From assembly GCA_003153955.1 (NCBI GenBank), contig PMCB01000042.1, positions 1-12,309 on the forward strand: a DNA stretch of 12,309 nt. Reading direction: 5' to 3'. A program made the position numbers and the translations under genes. The first letter of the stretch is position 1. Every line of letters begins with the position of its first letter. Under the pieces are notes generated by a model that saw only the letters and a list, made by a program, of their open reading frames with translations, was not told the origin of the DNA and made no database searches. Positions 6,134 to 12,309 of the stretch are shown piece after piece. This DNA comes from Dehalococcoidia bacterium. GTDB lineage: Bacteria; Chloroflexota; Dehalococcoidia; Dehalococcoidales; Fen-1064.

Positions 6134-7819
6134 ATGAGCACAGAATCCGATAAACCAAGACCCAGCCCGACCGGAAGGGTCGCGATGAGCGGTGATATTG
6201 AAGTTACCACTTATCTGGAAATAGCCAAGGAAAAAGGCGGGGTTCATCCCTCGCCGACTGCCCAGACAACGCCTGCCGCCGACCGTGAGGTAATCGTCGT
6301 TCTGGATTTCGGTTCACAGTACAGCCTGCTCATTGCCCGCCGCATCCGTGAATGCAACGTTTACAGCGAATTATTACCATTTGATACACCGTGGGAGAAA
6401 ATCGCCGCCCTCAACCCGAAAGGAATTATTATGTCCGGAGGCCCTTCCAGCGTTTATGAAGCCGGTGCGCCGCTGGCGCCGTCTTACATTTATGAGGGCC
6501 GACTGCCGGTGTTGGGTATCTGCTACGGGATGCAGGCAATGACCCACCAGCTCGGCGGGAAAGTTATATCTTCTACAAAACGGGAATACGGACACGCGAT
6601 TTTACATATCAGCGACCGCCACTCCCCGCTATTTGCCGGATTGGAAGAGTCGCTGACAGTCTGGATGAGCCACGGCGACAGTATCCTGGAAATGCCGCCC
6701 GGTTTCAAAGGCATTGCACACACTGAGAATACACCCAACGCCGCCATCGGCAACGATAGAGGAATGTACGGCATCCAGTTCCACCCTGAAGTAGTGCACA
6801 CACCGCAGGGGAAGGAAATATTAAAGAATTTTGCTTATAATATCTGCGGCTGCAAAGGGAACTGGACGATAGGCAATTTTATTAATGAAAATATTGCGAT
6901 TATTCAGGAAACCGTCGGCAAGGGTAAAATAATAGCAGCGTTGTCCGGCGGTGTTGATTCTGCCGTAGTTGCGAGTTTACTGCACAAAGCCATCGGGAAC
7001 CAGTTAACCTGTATTTTTGTAAATAACGGACTGTTACGGCGAGAGGAAGTAGAAAGGACGTTCAATACCTTCCGCCTGAATATGGGCATGAACATCATCT
7101 ACGTAGACGCTGTTGACCGGTTTTTAAACCGCCTGAAAGGTGTTATTGACCCGGAAACCAAGCGCAAAAACATCGGCCTGGAATTCATCAGCATTTTTGA
7201 AGAAGAAGCTAATAAATTGGGTAAAGTAGATTTTCTGGCGCAGGGCACGCTGTATCCGGACGTGATAGAAAGCGCTTCGTCCGGCAGTTCCGCCTCGGCG
7301 AAAATCAAAACACATCATAATGTCGGCGGGCTACCGGCAAAAATGAAACTGAAACTGATCGAACCTCTTAGATTCCTGTTTAAGGACGAGGTCCGAAAAG
7401 TCGGGCTGGAACTGGGATTGCCCGAAGAAATGGTCTGGCGGCAGCCTTTCCCAGGACCGGGTTTAGCCATCAGGGTTATTGGTGAAGTAACTCCGGAAAA
7501 GTTGGAAATATTACGTTCCGCCGATTTTATTTTTATGAGCGAAATCAAGAAAGCCAAACTTTACCGTCAATTATGGCAAAGTTTTACAGTTCTCACCGAT
7601 GTACGCTCGGTAGGCGTGATGGGCGACCACCGCACATACGGTTATCTGGTGGGTATCCGCGCGGTGACCAGTGAAGACGCGATGACGGCAGACTGGGCGC
7701 GCCTGCCGTATGATGTGCTGGCCAGTATTTCCAACAGGATCGTAAATGAAGTGCCGGAAGTGAACCGGGTGGTTTATGACATCACTTCGAAACCCCCGTC
7801 AACGATTGAATGGGAGTGA
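6134..7819 (+). CDS. guaA: GMP synthase (glutamine-hydrolysing) with N-terminal extension
   Basis: GuaA converts XMP to GMP using ATP and glutamine, the last step of guanine nucleotide synthesis. The class I glutamine amidotransferase domain starts at [12 protein letters not shown] (53-64), with nucleophile Cys130 in GICYGMQ and His217/Glu219 in IQFHPEV. The ATP-pyrophosphatase domain carries the P-loop SGGVDS (271-276), TLYPDVIES and KTHHNVGG. The C-terminal dimerisation domain ends in the canonical KPPSTIEWE. All catalytic residues are present. At 561 residues it is longer than the usual 510-530. The excess is about 50 residues at the front, rich in Pro, Thr and charged residues, with the segment [15 protein letters not shown]. 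No in-frame ATG, GTG or TTG lies close to the domain start; the nearest alternative is Met18 (6185). GAGGGA sits just upstream of the chosen ATG, so the extension is probably translated. Confidence 0.95.
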   Translation: MSTESDKPRPSPTGRVAMSGDIEVTTYLEIAKEKGGVHPSPTAQTTPAADREVIVVLDFGSQYSLLIARRIRECNVYSELLPFDTPWEKIAALNPKGIIMSGGPSSVYEAGAPLAPSYIYEGRLPVLGICYGMQAMTHQLGGKVISSTKREYGHAILHISDRHSPLFAGLEESLTVWMSHGDSILEMPPGFKGIAHTENTPNAAIGNDRGMYGIQFHPEVVHTPQGKEILKNFAYNICGCKGNWTIGNFINENIAIIQETVGKGKIIAALSGGVDSAVVASLLHKAIGNQLTCIFVNNGLLRREEVERTFNTFRLNMGMNIIYVDAVDRFLNRLKGVIDPETKRKNIGLEFISIFEEEANKLGKVDFLAQGTLYPDVIESASSGSSASAKIKTHHNVGGLPAKMKLKLIEPLRFLFKDEVRKVGLELGLPEEMVWRQPFPGPGLAIRVIGEVTPEKLEILRSADFIFMSEIKKAKLYRQLWQSFTVLTDVRSVGVMGDHRTYGYLVGIRAVTSEDAMTADWARLPYDVLASISNRIVNEVPEVNRVVYDITSKPPSTIEWE

Positions 7820-7840
7820 GTCCTTTCGGACTTTGTCTTT
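7818..7840 (+). terminator. Weak hairpin at the guaA stop codon, possible terminator
   Basis: AGTCC (7819-7823) and GGACT (7828-7832) form a 5-bp stem around a TTTC loop, overlapping the last base of the guaA stop. The tail TTGTCTTT is only loosely T-rich. It could cause partial termination between guaA and purD, or simply protect the guaA transcript end. The stem is too short for a firm call. Confidence 0.35.
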
Positions 7841-7868
7841 GACCTCAGGTAATCGGAAATAATATTTT
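7839..7868 (+). promoter_or_regulatory. Candidate promoter for purD-purE-purB
   Basis: TTGACC at 7839-7844 (5 of 6) is followed after 18 bp by TATTTT at 7863-7868 (4 of 6). An alternative TAATAT at 7860-7865 gives a short 15-bp spacer. The downstream leader would contain a hairpin at 7884-7905 (CTTTCC/GGAAAG core, loop AACG, extended by two G:T pairs and a C:G pair), ahead of the purD ribosome-binding site. Confidence 0.4.
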
Positions 7869-7938
7869 TACTCAAATTTAGTCCTTCTTTCCAACGGGAA
7901 AGGGGTAGTTATGTATTGCATGCTGATGGAGGTGAACT

Positions 7939-9204
7939 ATGAAAGTTCTTGTTGTGGGAAACGGCGCCAGAGAGCATGCGATTACCTGGAAATTGGCCCA
8001 GAGCCCAAAAATTAAGGAATTGTTTACCGCGCCGGGAAATGCCGGCACTGCCCGGATTGCGCAGAATCTGGATATAGCGGCGAATGACATTAAATCGCTG
8101 GGTAAGGCCGCGCAGCAGAAAAATATCGACCTGGTGGTCGTGGGCCCGGAAGTGCCGCTGGCCGAAGGGATTGTCGACCATTTAGAGAGCATCGGTATAC
8201 CGGCGTTCGGAGCCAGTAAGCTGGCAGCGGAAATCGAATCCAGCAAAGTATTTTCCAAAGCCCTGATGCAGAAATACAATATCCCCTGCGCCAAAAGCGT
8301 CAGTTTTGCCGATTACGCGCAGGCAAAAGAATATGTACAGAAGCAGAAATTGCCGATCGTGATTAAAGCCGACGGACTAGCGGCGGGAAAAGGTGTGGTG
8401 GTGGCCTTGAAGATGGAAGAGGCACTGGCGGCGCTTACTGAGTTCATGCAGGACAAGAAGCTCGGCGCGGCAGCCAACCAGGTATTGGTGGAGGAATTCC
8501 TGCCCGGGCGGGAAATGAGCTATTTTGCATTCAGCGACGGCATCAATGTTTTACCGATGGTTTCCGCCTGCGACTACAAACGGGTGAACGACGGCGACAA
8601 AGGGCCGAACACCGGCGGAATGGGCAGTTACAGCCCCCCGGTTTTCGACAGCCCGGCGCTGCAGAAACTGGCGATGGACACGATAATGGTGCCGACGATC
8701 AAAGCGATGGCACAGGAAGGCCGGCAATACCGCAGCGTGCTGTACGGCGGCCTGATGATGAACAAGGGGAAGGCGAGCGTGGTTGAATTTAACGCACGGT
8801 TTGGGGACCCGGAGACGCAGGTGATTCTGCCCCGACTGAAAACCGATTTGCTTGACATAATAATAGCGACAGTTAAGGGCAAATTAAGCCAGATTAAGAT
8901 TGAGGTTTCCGAGGAAGCTTGCGTTGGGGTGGTGATGGCATCGGGAGGATATCCGGGAAATTATAAAACCGGGCTGCCCATCAGCGGCTTACTCGATATC
9001 GACAGCGATGTGATGGTGTTTCATGCCGGTACAAAAATCGGGGCGGCGCCGTGGGAAGTCCTGACTAACGGAGGGCGTGTCCTGACGGTTGTGGCGATGG
9101 GTAAAACGATTGCGGAAGCGCGGGAAAAAGCATACAATAATGTTTCGCGAATCCATTTTGACGGGTGCCATTACAGGAAAGATATCGCGTTGTTTAAATC
9201 CTAA
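7939..9204 (+). CDS. purD: Phosphoribosylamine-glycine ligase (GAR synthetase)
   Basis: PurD joins glycine to 5-phosphoribosylamine with ATP, giving glycinamide ribonucleotide, the second step of de novo purine synthesis. The 421-residue length is normal for a stand-alone bacterial PurD. It opens with the family signature KVLVVGNGAREHAITWKLAQ (2-21). The ATP-grasp region shows IKADGLAAGKGV (142-153), KGPNTGGMGSYSPP (221-234) and the metal and nucleotide-binding EFNARFGDPETQ (283-294). The small C-terminal domain includes VVMASGGYPG and HAGT. No key residue is missing. The ATG has a near-perfect GGAGGTG site (7928-7934) 4 nt upstream. It lies 119 nt after guaA and 128 nt before purE, so these purine genes are clustered but not tightly packed. 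Confidence 0.96.
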   Translation: MKVLVVGNGAREHAITWKLAQSPKIKELFTAPGNAGTARIAQNLDIAANDIKSLGKAAQQKNIDLVVVGPEVPLAEGIVDHLESIGIPAFGASKLAAEIESSKVFSKALMQKYNIPCAKSVSFADYAQAKEYVQKQKLPIVIKADGLAAGKGVVVALKMEEALAALTEFMQDKKLGAAANQVLVEEFLPGREMSYFAFSDGINVLPMVSACDYKRVNDGDKGPNTGGMGSYSPPVFDSPALQKLAMDTIMVPTIKAMAQEGRQYRSVLYGGLMMNKGKASVVEFNARFGDPETQVILPRLKTDLLDIIIATVKGKLSQIKIEVSEEACVGVVMASGGYPGNYKTGLPISGLLDIDSDVMVFHAGTKIGAAPWEVLTNGGRVLTVVAMGKTIAEAREKAYNNVSRIHFDGCHYRKDIALFKS

Positions 9205-9332
9205 ATACCCGAAGGTATCGAAACTCTAAACAATTTACAAATAGAAAATAGTACAACTTTATATAATTGGGATTTTGGTATTGTTTAGTATTTTGGATTT
9301 CGAAATTCGAATTTTATAGTCCGGAGGCTAAT
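9205..9332. repeat. AT-rich spacer with inverted repeat and palindromes between purD and purE
   Basis: This 128-nt gap is much more AT-rich than the genes either side. CTAAACAAT (9226-9234) is repeated inverted as ATTGTTTAG (9280-9288). Further on are two overlapping 10-bp palindromes, ATTTCGAAAT (9297-9306) and AATTCGAATT (9304-9313). A TATAAT at 9262-9267 has no acceptable -35 at 16-18 bp; TTTACA at 9234-9239 is 22 bp away. The stretch ends with the purE ribosome-binding site GGAGG (9323-9327). It looks like a small dispersed repeat that has landed inside the purine cluster. Confidence 0.45.
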
Positions 9333-9797
9333 ATGGTTTTGGTTGGGGTATTGATGGGTTCGAAATCGGATGCGGAGGCAATGCAGCCGACGCTGGATAT
9401 CCTGAAAGAGATGGGCATCGAGTATGAAGTCAATGTGATATCGGCGCACCGCACACCGGATAAAGCCCGGCAATACGGCCAGACGGCACGGCAACGCGGG
9501 CTGGAAGTGATTATCGCGGCGGCGGGCGGAGCGGCCCATTTACCGGGTGTACTGGCCAGCTGGACGACGATTCCCATCATCGGGGTGCCGTTGGTCAGCG
9601 GCGATTTGAAAGGCGTCGATGCGCTGTATTCCATCGTGCAAATGCCGGCCGGCATCCCGGTGGCCTGTGTTGCCGTGGGCGCGGCAGGGCCAAAAAATGC
9701 GGCTTATCTGGCGGCTGAGATTTTAGGCTTAAAATATGATAATATCAGAAAGGCATATGACGCATACCGGAATAAACTGCAAGGAGACGGCAAATGA
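9333..9797 (+). CDS. purE: N5-carboxyaminoimidazole ribonucleotide mutase (PurE class I)
   Basis: PurE moves the carboxyl group of N5-CAIR to carbon 4, giving CAIR, in purine synthesis. From the ATG at 9333 the protein is 154 residues, close to the family's 155-170. It starts VLVGVLMGSKSDAEAM, the nucleotide-phosphate loop. It carries the catalytic ISAHRTPDKA (His39), AAAGGAAHLPGVLASWT, IPIIGVPLVSGDLKGVDAL and SIVQMPAGIPVACVAVG, all class I features. A longer reading from the ATG at 9267 would add 22 residues with no family match and would run through the AT-rich spacer. GGAGG at 9323-9327 lies 5 nt before 9333 and decides the start. Class I enzymes normally need PurK to make N5-CAIR; purK is not in this window. 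The stop overlaps the purB start in ATGA. Confidence 0.95.
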   Translation: MVLVGVLMGSKSDAEAMQPTLDILKEMGIEYEVNVISAHRTPDKARQYGQTARQRGLEVIIAAAGGAAHLPGVLASWTTIPIIGVPLVSGDLKGVDALYSIVQMPAGIPVACVAVGAAGPKNAAYLAAEILGLKYDNIRKAYDAYRNKLQGDGK

Positions 9798-11113
9798 TTG
9801 AGCGGTATTCCCGGCCGGCAATGAAGGCCGTGTGGTCGGAAGAAAACAAGTTTAATAAATGGCTGGAAGTGGAAATCGCATCCTGCGAAGCCTGGGCGCA
9901 ACTGGGTGTTGTGCCGCGCGCGGCGATACCGAAAATCAAACTCGCCCGGGTCAACCTGAAGCGGATGGACGAGATTTTAAAAGAGACGCACCACGATGTG
10001 ACCGCTTTCCTGAATACTGTCGCGGAAAGCATCGGGGAAGAATCACGGTACATCCACCTGGGGATGACGTCTTCCGATGTCATGGATACCGCCTTAAGCC
10101 TGCAGTTGATGGAAGCCACAGACATTTTGGAAGCAGATATCAAAGAGTTGACCGCGGAACTGGCCGGACTGGCGATTAAATATAAAAATACCCCGATGGC
10201 AGGGCGCACCCACGGCGTGCATGCCGAACCGATAACGTTCGGGTTAAAACTGGCCATCTGGTTCGAGGAAATGAACCGCAACAAACACCGCCTGGCCGAA
10301 GCCCGGAAAATGATTTCCGTGGGAAAAATATCCGGCGCCGTCGGAACATTTGCGACACTGTCGCCGCAGGTTGAAGAGAAGGCCTGTCATAAGTTGGGAC
10401 TGACCCCGGCACCGATTTCCAACCAGGTGCTGCAGCGCGACCGCCACGCGCAATTCGTAACGACGCTGGCCATTATCGCAAGTTCACTGGAAAAGTTTGC
10501 CACCGAAATCAGAGCTTTGCAGAAAACCGAAGTGCGCGAAGTTGAAGAGCCGTTCAGTGCCGGTCAGACCGGCAGCTCGGCGATGCCGCACAAACGCAAC
10601 CCGGAGTTGTGTGAGCGCGTCTGCGGTTTGGCCAGACTGGTTCGCGGCTACTCGGTAACATCGTTGGAAAACATCGCTTTGTGGCATGAGCGCGATATCA
10701 GCCATTCTTCGACGGAACGCATCATTCTGCCAGACGCCTGCCTGGCGCTGGATTATTCGATGAATGTATTTACCTCGGTGATGAAGGGGTTGAATGTTTA
10801 CCCGAAGCGGATGAAGCAGAACATGGAAATCACCCGGGGCCTGCTGTTCTCACAGCGGGTTTTACTGGCTTTGATCGATAAAGGGATGAGCCGGCAGGGC
10901 GCTTATAAGATTGTACAGCGCAACGCCATGGCCACCTGGAAGAGCGACACCAAAAAATTCATCAATTTGCTCAAAGCCGATAAAGAAGTAATGGCGGTCT
11001 TAACGGTCGCGGAGCTGGAAGCTTTGTTCGATTATAACTACTACCTGCGATACGTGGACGACGTTTTCCAAAGACTGGGCTTGACCGGTAAGCAGTGGAT
11101 TGAACAACCATAA
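9794..11113 (+). CDS. purB: Adenylosuccinate lyase
   Basis: PurB releases fumarate twice in purine metabolism: from SAICAR to give AICAR, and from adenylosuccinate to give AMP. The 439-residue protein has the fumarase/aspartase fold signatures: HLGMTSSDVMDTALSLQLM (88-106), MAGRTHGVHAEPITFG (135-150) with the conserved His140, and the flexible signature loop GSSAMPHKRNPELCERV (260-276) holding the catalytic serine. ENIALWHERDISHSSTERI follows as expected. The length is typical for the shorter bacterial and archaeal type (430-450). The ATG is embedded in the purE stop (ATGA) with AAGGAG at 9781-9786, so translation is coupled to purE. Together with guaA it covers both AMP and GMP branch steps, but purA and guaB are not here. 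Confidence 0.96.
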   Translation: MIERYSRPAMKAVWSEENKFNKWLEVEIASCEAWAQLGVVPRAAIPKIKLARVNLKRMDEILKETHHDVTAFLNTVAESIGEESRYIHLGMTSSDVMDTALSLQLMEATDILEADIKELTAELAGLAIKYKNTPMAGRTHGVHAEPITFGLKLAIWFEEMNRNKHRLAEARKMISVGKISGAVGTFATLSPQVEEKACHKLGLTPAPISNQVLQRDRHAQFVTTLAIIASSLEKFATEIRALQKTEVREVEEPFSAGQTGSSAMPHKRNPELCERVCGLARLVRGYSVTSLENIALWHERDISHSSTERIILPDACLALDYSMNVFTSVMKGLNVYPKRMKQNMEITRGLLFSQRVLLALIDKGMSRQGAYKIVQRNAMATWKSDTKKFINLLKADKEVMAVLTVAELEALFDYNYYLRYVDDVFQRLGLTGKQWIEQP

Positions 11114-11119
11114 GCAATG

Positions 11120-11137
11120 AAAAAAGCCCCCGCCCGG
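11120..11137. other. Half of an intrinsic terminator (left arm only)
   Basis: AAAAAAGCCCCCGCCCGG follows the purB stop by 6 nt. An A-run plus a C-rich arm is how many bidirectional terminators begin, but the matching G-rich arm and T-run are absent downstream. On the minus strand it reads as a G-rich run followed by T6 with no upstream complement. It looks like a remnant. Confidence 0.4.
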
Positions 11138-11153
11138 TAAAAGAATATCAATA

Positions 11154-11933
11154 ATGGATATCAGAAAATACAATCAAATCGCCTGGGACAACAAGGTAAA
11201 ACAGGGAAAGAGATATACCATTCCGGCCAGTCCGGAAGATATTAAGCAGGCGAAAGCGGGTAACTGGCAAATCAACCTGACGCCCTGCATCCCGGTACCC
11301 AGGGAATGGTTCCCGCCGCTGCAAGGTTTAAAGGTGCTCTGCCTGGCTTCCGGAGGGGGAAAACAGGGACCTATTTTAGCCGCTGCCGGCTCCGAGGTCA
11401 CCGTTTTTGATAATTCTCCGTTGATGCTGGCGACCGACAGGTCTGTAGCCGCCCGTGATTCCCTGAAAATCAGGACGGTGGAAGGGGACATAGCCGACCT
11501 GAGCCAATTCAGCAACTCCTGTTTCGACTTGATAGTGCATCCCGTCTCCAATACTTTCGTACCGGATGTGCGTCCTGTCTGGAAGGAAGCGTTCCGGGTT
11601 TTACGCAAAGGCGGCGCGCTGTTATCCGGATTCACTAATCCGGCGGTTTATCTGTTCGATTGGGAACTGGCGGAGCGTAACGGCGAATTGCGTGTCCGGT
11701 ATAAACTGCCTTATTCGGATGCCGCTGATTTGGATGAAGCACAAAAACAAAAAAGAATTGCCGATAGCGAACCGATGGAATTCAGCCACACATTCGACAC
11801 ACAGATCGGCGGACAGATTGCGGCCGGGTTTGTGATTACCGGTTTTTACGAAGACAGGGACGAACCGGAAGCGATGGACCAACTGGGGAAATATACGGCG
11901 ACGTATATTGTCACCCGCGCTGTGAAATTGTAA
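11154..11933 (+). CDS. Class I SAM-dependent methyltransferase, substrate unknown
   Basis: This 259-residue protein has the Rossmann methyltransferase core. Motif I, which binds S-adenosylmethionine, is VLCLASGGGKQGP (61-73). The acidic residue that holds the ribose is in VTVFDNSP (82-89, Asp86). EGDIADLSQF (110-119) is the adenine-binding region, and FRVLRKGGALLSGFTNPAVY (147-166) is the post-motif III strand. The N-terminal part (MDIRKYNQIAWDNKVKQG) is the lead-in seen in a group of stand-alone bacterial methyltransferases of unassigned substrate; nothing points to a specific small molecule, RNA or protein target. The ATG at 11154 has only a weak purine stretch (AAAAGAA) upstream. It is 40 nt after purB, behind a broken terminator, and is followed by a repeat-like spacer. 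It may therefore be a later arrival in the purine neighbourhood, though that is inference. Confidence 0.85.
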   Translation: MDIRKYNQIAWDNKVKQGKRYTIPASPEDIKQAKAGNWQINLTPCIPVPREWFPPLQGLKVLCLASGGGKQGPILAAAGSEVTVFDNSPLMLATDRSVAARDSLKIRTVEGDIADLSQFSNSCFDLIVHPVSNTFVPDVRPVWKEAFRVLRKGGALLSGFTNPAVYLFDWELAERNGELRVRYKLPYSDAADLDEAQKQKRIADSEPMEFSHTFDTQIGGQIAAGFVITGFYEDRDEPEAMDQLGKYTATYIVTRAVKL

Positions 11934-12112
11934 GAATTGTGCTGGATTCCCGCACATTCACTTCGTTCAGTATACATTGACTGCGTCAAGTACCGAAAAT
12001 GGCTCTTCGGCTTTAGCGGGAATGACACGATGGGGAAGTATCATGGTGGGCTTTGCCCACCCTACCGTCGAAGGCTATTACACCGTGACCGAAAATTGTT
12101 TTTCCTTCCGGT
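11934..12112. repeat. Repeat-like spacer with nested inverted repeats
   Basis: ATTCCCGC (11946-11953) and GCGGGAAT (12016-12023) form a perfect 8-bp inverted repeat around about 60 nt. The context CTGGATTCCCGC...GCGGGAATGACA is of a kind I recognise from dispersed intergenic elements in many bacteria. Just downstream, GGTGGGC (12045-12051) and GCCCACC (12055-12061) form a 7-bp hairpin with a TTT loop, followed by CTACC rather than a T-run. No coding frame here has protein features. Confidence 0.5.
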
Positions 12113-12142
12113 TTGACAGATTTCTGTCCGTTTCGTTACCAT
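12113..12142 (+). promoter_or_regulatory. Candidate promoter for rsmD, possibly leaderless
   Basis: A perfect TTGACA at 12113-12118 is followed after 18 bp by TACCAT at 12137-12142 (4 of 6). Transcription would begin almost at the rsmD ATG at 12149. No Shine-Dalgarno sequence is visible in front of that ATG, which fits a leaderless transcript. Confidence 0.4.
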
Positions 12143-12148
12143 TAACTT

Positions 12149-12309
12149 ATGTTACGTGTTATTACCGGCACTTCCAAAGGCACTCATCTGAAAGTCCCGG
12201 AGACAGGCCTCCGTCCGGCGACGGACCTGGTACGTGGTGCGATATTTGCGATGCTGGAAAACCTTACCGATGATTGGTCACGTGTGCTGGATGTCTTTTC
12301 CGGCAGCGG
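12149..12309 (+). CDS. rsmD: 16S rRNA (guanine966-N2)-methyltransferase, 5' part only
   Basis: The window edge cuts this gene after 53 codons. The readable N-terminus has the RsmD layout: MLRVITGTSKGTHLKVPE, then GLRPATDLVRGAIFAML (20-36), then VLDVFSGSG running into the edge, which is SAM-binding motif I. RsmD methylates N2 of G966 in 16S rRNA on the small ribosomal subunit. The LRPATDLVRGAIFAML stretch matches the family's usual RPTTDRVREALFNIL, the most diagnostic N-terminal motif. The start ATG has no Shine-Dalgarno site, and the sequence immediately before it does not extend a plausible frame. The complete protein would be expected at about 180-190 residues; the remainder cannot be seen. 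Confidence 0.85.
   Translation, partial: MLRVITGTSKGTHLKVPETGLRPATDLVRGAIFAMLENLTDDWSRVLDVFSGS

Noticed and set aside
9234..9267. TTTACA plus TATAAT as a promoter for purE.
   Set aside because: The spacing is 22 bp, too long for a sigma70 promoter, and the region is so AT-rich that a TATAAT match is expected by chance.
9267..9332. Upstream ATG that would lengthen PurE by 22 residues.
   Set aside because: The extra residues do not match the PurE family and lie in the AT-rich spacer. The GGAGG site and family start point both support 9333.
9745..10284. 179-residue minus-strand frame antisense to purB.
   Set aside because: purB on the plus strand is unambiguous, with all signature loops; the antisense frame has no family features.
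1..12309. A defence system, CRISPR array, toxin-antitoxin pair, prophage or complete insertion sequence.
   Set aside because: All frames with protein-like features are accounted for by metabolic, transport or modification enzymes. There are no regularly spaced direct repeats, and no transposase, integrase or nuclease motif is visible.

Overview
The window is bacterial chromosome, almost fully coding on the + strand. It carries twelve genes: eleven complete, and one cut by the right edge. They are housekeeping and metabolic genes with moderate base composition. Shine-Dalgarno sites are good at most genes, and there are several non-ATG starts (TTG for speD and the second transporter, GTG for the first). 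I see no tRNA, rRNA, CRISPR array, phage gene or intact insertion sequence. The mix of a Thermotoga/archaeal-type short AdoMet decarboxylase, a DLTEP-type aminopropyltransferase and a guaA-purD-purE-purB run would fit an anaerobic environmental bacterium, perhaps Chloroflexota (Dehalococcoidia-like). That placement is a guess from gene style, not something the sequence proves.

Layout. 1-372: no gene, but a dense set of inverted repeats, including a perfect 14-bp stem. 373-2314: a sigma70-type promoter, then a double-GNAT acetyltransferase followed after 2 nt by a nucleoside-phosphorylase-family protein. 2315-2736: a non-coding spacer with short inverted repeats. 2737-4032: speD and speE, the decarboxylated-AdoMet and aminopropyl-transfer steps of polyamine synthesis. 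4111-5989: two tandem paralogous EamA/DMT 10-helix transporters in the same orientation, closed by an intrinsic terminator at 6035-6064.

6075-11113 is the purine block. guaA makes GMP from XMP and has an unusual extension of about 50 residues at its N-terminus. After a weak hairpin and a possible second promoter come purD (GAR synthetase), purE (N5-CAIR mutase) and purB (adenylosuccinate lyase). purE and purB overlap in ATGA. 11154-11933 is a class I SAM methyltransferase of unknown substrate, with half a terminator on its left and a repeat-like spacer on its right. From 12149 to the edge is the start of rsmD (16S rRNA guanine-N2 methyltransferase), possibly leaderless.

Functionally the window joins de novo purine and GMP synthesis with polyamine synthesis. 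I see no convincing novel defence or mobile system. The best leads are the GuaA extension, the polyamine-transporter neighbourhood, the fused GNAT protein, and the structured non-coding spacers that look like dispersed repeats.
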